Shown here: positions 63,601-64,000 of the stretch, in pieces
Layout of the letters: the number at the start of each line of letters is the position of its first letter
Position numbering within the stretch: position 1 is the first letter of the stretch
From: Plantago ovata
Lineage: Eukaryota; Streptophyta; Magnoliopsida; Lamiales; Plantaginaceae
Assembly: GCA_028274465.1 (NCBI GenBank)
Contig: CM051455.1
Span: 71,902,985-71,966,984, forward strand
Direction: 5' to 3'
Length of the DNA: 64,000 nucleotides
Program-made: the position numbers and the translations under genes
The notes under the pieces: generated by a model
What the model was told of the DNA's origin: nothing
What the model saw: only the letters and a program-made list of their open reading frames with translations
Databases searched by the model: none

Positions 63601-64000
63601 AACAACAAATCATCATGAAGTATAACAGCCTCAACACTCTTGCTGAAAATTGCAATGAGTTTTATTCTCTGCACATCACTCCGATGTTGCAATCCATGTC
63701 TAAGGGGGAAGAAAAGAAGAGACCCAGAAAGAGAAACCAATCCCCTCCTCCTCCCGTTGCTGAAGTGCCTTTGCCCATAGAACCTCTTGCTGAAAAAGAG
63801 CAAAGTTCTAAAAGACAAGCAGAATCTGAGTTAAATTCAGCAAATACCAAAAAGAGAAAAACCGCTGCTGAAACTCAAGATTTCTGTCATACTGAAAGTC
63901 ATCATAATCTGAATGAAGATGATGAAGAAGATGATGACAATCAAACAATAGCTCAAGCCATAAGAGCTAGACCCTTAACAGCCGTGACTCCGTCTGGCCC
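63601..64000 (+). pseudogene. Copia extra 3' ORF, start of the C-terminal domain (runs off the window)
   Basis: Homologous to 16050-15660 on the minus strand: SDQQQIIMKYN-like start, NEFYSLHITPMLQSMSKG, KRNQSPPPP, TKKRKT and AIRARPLTA. Cut by the window end. Reading frame differs from the preceding fragment. Confidence 0.75.

Overview
The window is plant nuclear DNA made almost entirely of transposable elements stacked inside one another. The evidence for a plant (probably a eudicot) is: Athila-type Ty3/gypsy and SIRE/Maximus-type Ty1/copia retroelements, a CACTA (En/Spm) transposon with a Ptta/En/Spm-type gene, CCCTAAA interstitial telomeric repeats, plant primer-binding sites (tRNA-Met and tRNA-Asp types), and GT-AG introns. 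A run of 100 N (58220-58319) marks a scaffold gap. I saw no intact single-copy host gene, rRNA or canonical tRNA gene. I cannot name the species.

Layout. 1-4800: an acidic ORF fragment, a ~340-bp tandem array, a degraded minus-strand coding relic, a tRNA-like SINE remnant, a 219-bp tandem duplication and a short telomeric tract. 4800-12175: right-hand part of a CACTA element, with a multi-exon Transposase_24-type gene (5555-10841, three in-frame stops) and a 1-kb subterminal repeat field ending in the terminal repeat at 12175; its left end was not found. 12180-13062: relic of a putative plant transposon protein ORF. 13063-33095: a SIRE-like copia element (direct repeat CTTTG on both sides) whose centre is replaced by two truncated gypsy elements, B (16837-21358) and non-autonomous A copy 1 (21358-30107). 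33756-45299: an almost complete Athila element (direct repeat CCTGA on both sides) that itself carries a solo LTR of family B (direct repeat TGGTC). 45305-49536: flanking sequence, then part of a second copia element. 49537-50958: a family C LTR. 50959-58219: non-autonomous A copy 2 on the plus strand. 58320-64000: a third copia fragment with pol and its extra 3' ORF.

How the parts relate. The Athila element at 33756-45299 has gag, protease, RT, RNase H and integrase. Two other elements (21358-30107 and 50959-58219) share its LTR, primer-binding site, leader and 3' region but carry an unrelated gag-protease and a second ORF of the plant transposon-protein type, with no RT or integrase. They look like parasites of the autonomous element. 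Their second ORF is preceded by a splice-acceptor-like site, and a strong donor-like site lies just upstream of gag, which suggests a spliced subgenomic mRNA.

The most unusual signals are non-coding: (1) at least 13 small hairpins with a conserved 7-nt loop and compensatory stem changes, between copia pol and its extra ORF; (2) a ladder of short phase-0 exons in that extra ORF, most ending CAGCAG|GT; (3) a dispersed family of CCAAGCG-NNN-CGCTTGG palindromes in the gypsy elements, including one perfect 49-bp inverted repeat with a 6-nt loop; (4) a triple 10-bp-stem hairpin in the gypsy 3' region; (5) unrelated GC-rich palindromes just upstream of the TATA box in LTR families B and C.
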